Part shown: positions 63,146-64,000 of the stretch, piece by piece
How the letters are laid out: each line of letters begins with the position of its first letter
Numbering within the stretch: position 1 is the stretch's first letter
DNA from: Streptomyces canus
GTDB taxonomy: Bacteria > Actinomycetota > Actinomycetes > Streptomycetales > Streptomycetaceae
Direction of reading: 5' to 3'
DNA length: 64,000 nucleotides
NCBI RefSeq assembly: GCF_030816965.1
Contig: NZ_JAUSYQ010000002.1
Location: 10,344,001 to 10,408,000, forward strand
Program-made: the position numbers and the translations under genes
The notes under the pieces: generated by a model
What the model was told of the DNA's origin: nothing
Databases searched by the model: none
The model's input: the letters and a program-made list of their open reading frames with translations, nothing else

Positions 63146-64000
63146 GTGCCCTTCTTGCTGTCCGCGCACCGTCGCAGACGCCGCTCCGCCGTGCTCGCGC
63201 CGGTGGCCGTGGCCGTGACGCTCGCCCTGCTGCCCACTCAGGCGTTCGCCGCGCCGCCGGATCCCACCACCGCCGAGGCCCCGCGCGAAGACGTCGACCT
63301 GGTGAAGCTCGCCGACGACGAGGCGGTCGCCGGCACCACCCGGGACCCAGGCCTCGACAGCATCCGCACGGACCAGCCCACGGAGCAGACCGAGGCGCCG
63401 CCCGGCACCACCACCCCGGCCCCGTCCGGCACCGCCGCGGTCAGCTTCGGCACCACCGGTCAGCAGGCCGCCCTGCGTACCGGTGGCTCCGCCACCGCGG
63501 CGCAGACCGACTACGTGCCCGCCGGCACCCTCCCGGTCAAGTTGGGCCAGGTCCCCGACGCCCCCGCCCCCAGCGGCACCTGGCAGGTCGGGGTCTTCGA
63601 CCGCGCCGCTCCCGAGGCCCAGGGCGTGGACGGCACTCTCGTCAAGGTGACCGCGCCGGCCACGGGTTCGGTACCGGTCTCGGTCCAGCTGAGCTACCAG
63701 ACGTACGAGAACCTCTACGGCGCCGACTGGGCCTCCCGGCTGCAGTTCGTCCAGTTCCCCGAGTGCTACCTGACCACACCGGACGCCGAGGAGTGCCGGC
63801 AGTACACCGAGCTGGACACGGTCAACGACCCGGATACCAAGACCGTGACGGCCACCGTCGACACCGCGGCCGATGGGACGGTCAGCCAGGCCGTCACGAG
63901 CGGTTCCGGCTCCTCGGGCTCCGGCGTCGTGCAGGCGTCCTACGCGCAGCCGGCCGCCGCGAGCGGTGACAGCGCCGTCGTCGGGGCCGTCGACTCCGGG
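63146..64000 (+). CDS. RHS-repeat/polymorphic-toxin-type secreted protein, N-terminal part
   Basis: Runs past the window end (285 codons visible). Start GTG 63146 begins VPFLLSAHRRRRRSAVLAPV, followed by a hydrophobic segment (AVAVTLALLPTQAFAAPP), so it has a Sec signal. Next is a Pro/Ala/Thr linker, then the N-terminal beta domain common in actinobacterial RHS core proteins: GTWQVGVFDRAAPEAQGVDG, TLVKVTAPATG, VSVQLSYQTYENLYGADWAS, RLQFVQFPECYLTTP. Such proteins usually exceed 2,000 residues and end in RHS repeats plus a variable toxin domain, not visible here. Confidence 0.82.
   Translation, partial: MPFLLSAHRRRRRSAVLAPVAVAVTLALLPTQAFAAPPDPTTAEAPREDVDLVKLADDEAVAGTTRDPGLDSIRTDQPTEQTEAPPGTTTPAPSGTAAVSFGTTGQQAALRTGGSATAAQTDYVPAGTLPVKLGQVPDAPAPSGTWQVGVFDRAAPEAQGVDGTLVKVTAPATGSVPVSVQLSYQTYENLYGADWASRLQFVQFPECYLTTPDAEECRQYTELDTVNDPDTKTVTATVDTAADGTVSQAVTSGSGSSGSGVVQASYAQPAAASGDSAVVGAVDSG

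Noticed and set aside
1..64000. CRISPR arrays, tRNA or rRNA genes
   Set aside because: No regularly spaced repeats and no recognisable structural RNA sequence were found by reading.

Overview
The window looks like a high-GC Streptomyces (or close relative) accessory region, probably a chromosome arm or a plasmid. The signs are strong GC bias at third codon positions, frequent GTG starts behind GGAGG-type ribosome sites, typical Streptomyces families (DUF5709, class F sortase, the response regulator/TrxR/CNB-kinase/UBP quartet, RHS and DNRLRE/FG-GAP giants), and many broken insertion sequences. No tRNA, rRNA, CRISPR array or replication origin was recognised.

Layout. 0-3 kb: an intact ISAzo13-type element (33-2206) sits inside an already decayed IS256-type transposase gene on the minus strand. 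3-15 kb: a GFA-family protein, an NhaA antiporter fused to a DsbA-like thioredoxin domain, an ATPase-fold anti-sigma-like protein, decayed 2-hydroxyacid dehydrogenase and HxlR genes, AraC, TetR and winged-helix regulators, a small secreted I36-like protein, a hemerythrin and an NTF2-fold protein. 15-28 kb: XdhC, a GlxA-type regulator, a two-gene ABC exporter, an NmrA-type reductase, and an operon of an MFS transporter plus a three-subunit molybdenum hydroxylase (PaoABC-like). 28-39 kb: a metallo-beta-lactamase-fold hydrolase, an SDR, then two copies of one alpha/beta-hydrolase gene within 1,129-bp inverted repeats (one mismatch seen). These bracket a 6.1-kb segment with RecQ, DUF5709, quinone oxidoreductase and WrbA genes. 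38.7-44.3 kb: GNAT, 4Fe-4S/CDGSH and MarR genes, then a translationally coupled operon of response-regulator/TrxR fusion, cyclic-nucleotide-binding-domain histidine kinase and UBP zinc finger, then a deazaflavin-dependent reductase. 44.5-53.8 kb: mostly gene debris with an HD-domain protein, a class F sortase and its probable substrate, ending with a second ISAzo13 copy (50850-53023; encoded proteins identical) in another IS256-type gene. 53.8-64 kb: a membrane PAS-GGDEF diguanylate cyclase, a NADAR protein, IS110 debris, a 1,155-residue DNRLRE/FG-GAP secreted protein and, divergently, the start of an RHS-type secreted protein that runs off the window.

Functionally, the intact metabolic genes lean to redox and electrophile handling: GFA, WrbA, zinc-independent quinone oxidoreductase, two SDR/NmrA reductases, molybdenum hydroxylase, CDGSH and TrxR-like proteins, and an F420-type reductase. 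Three distinct genes of this set (GFA, WrbA and the duplicated hydrolase) share a conserved 40-base element about 65-180 bp upstream of their starts, which suggests common control.

The most notable observations are: (1) both ISAzo13 copies lie at exactly the same codon position of IS256 transposase genes, in opposite orientations relative to the target, each with an ACA target duplication on the target coding strand; (2) that transposase carries a long C-terminal extension made of two related modules; (3) the large inverted repeat could invert 6.1 kb; (4) the shared upstream element.
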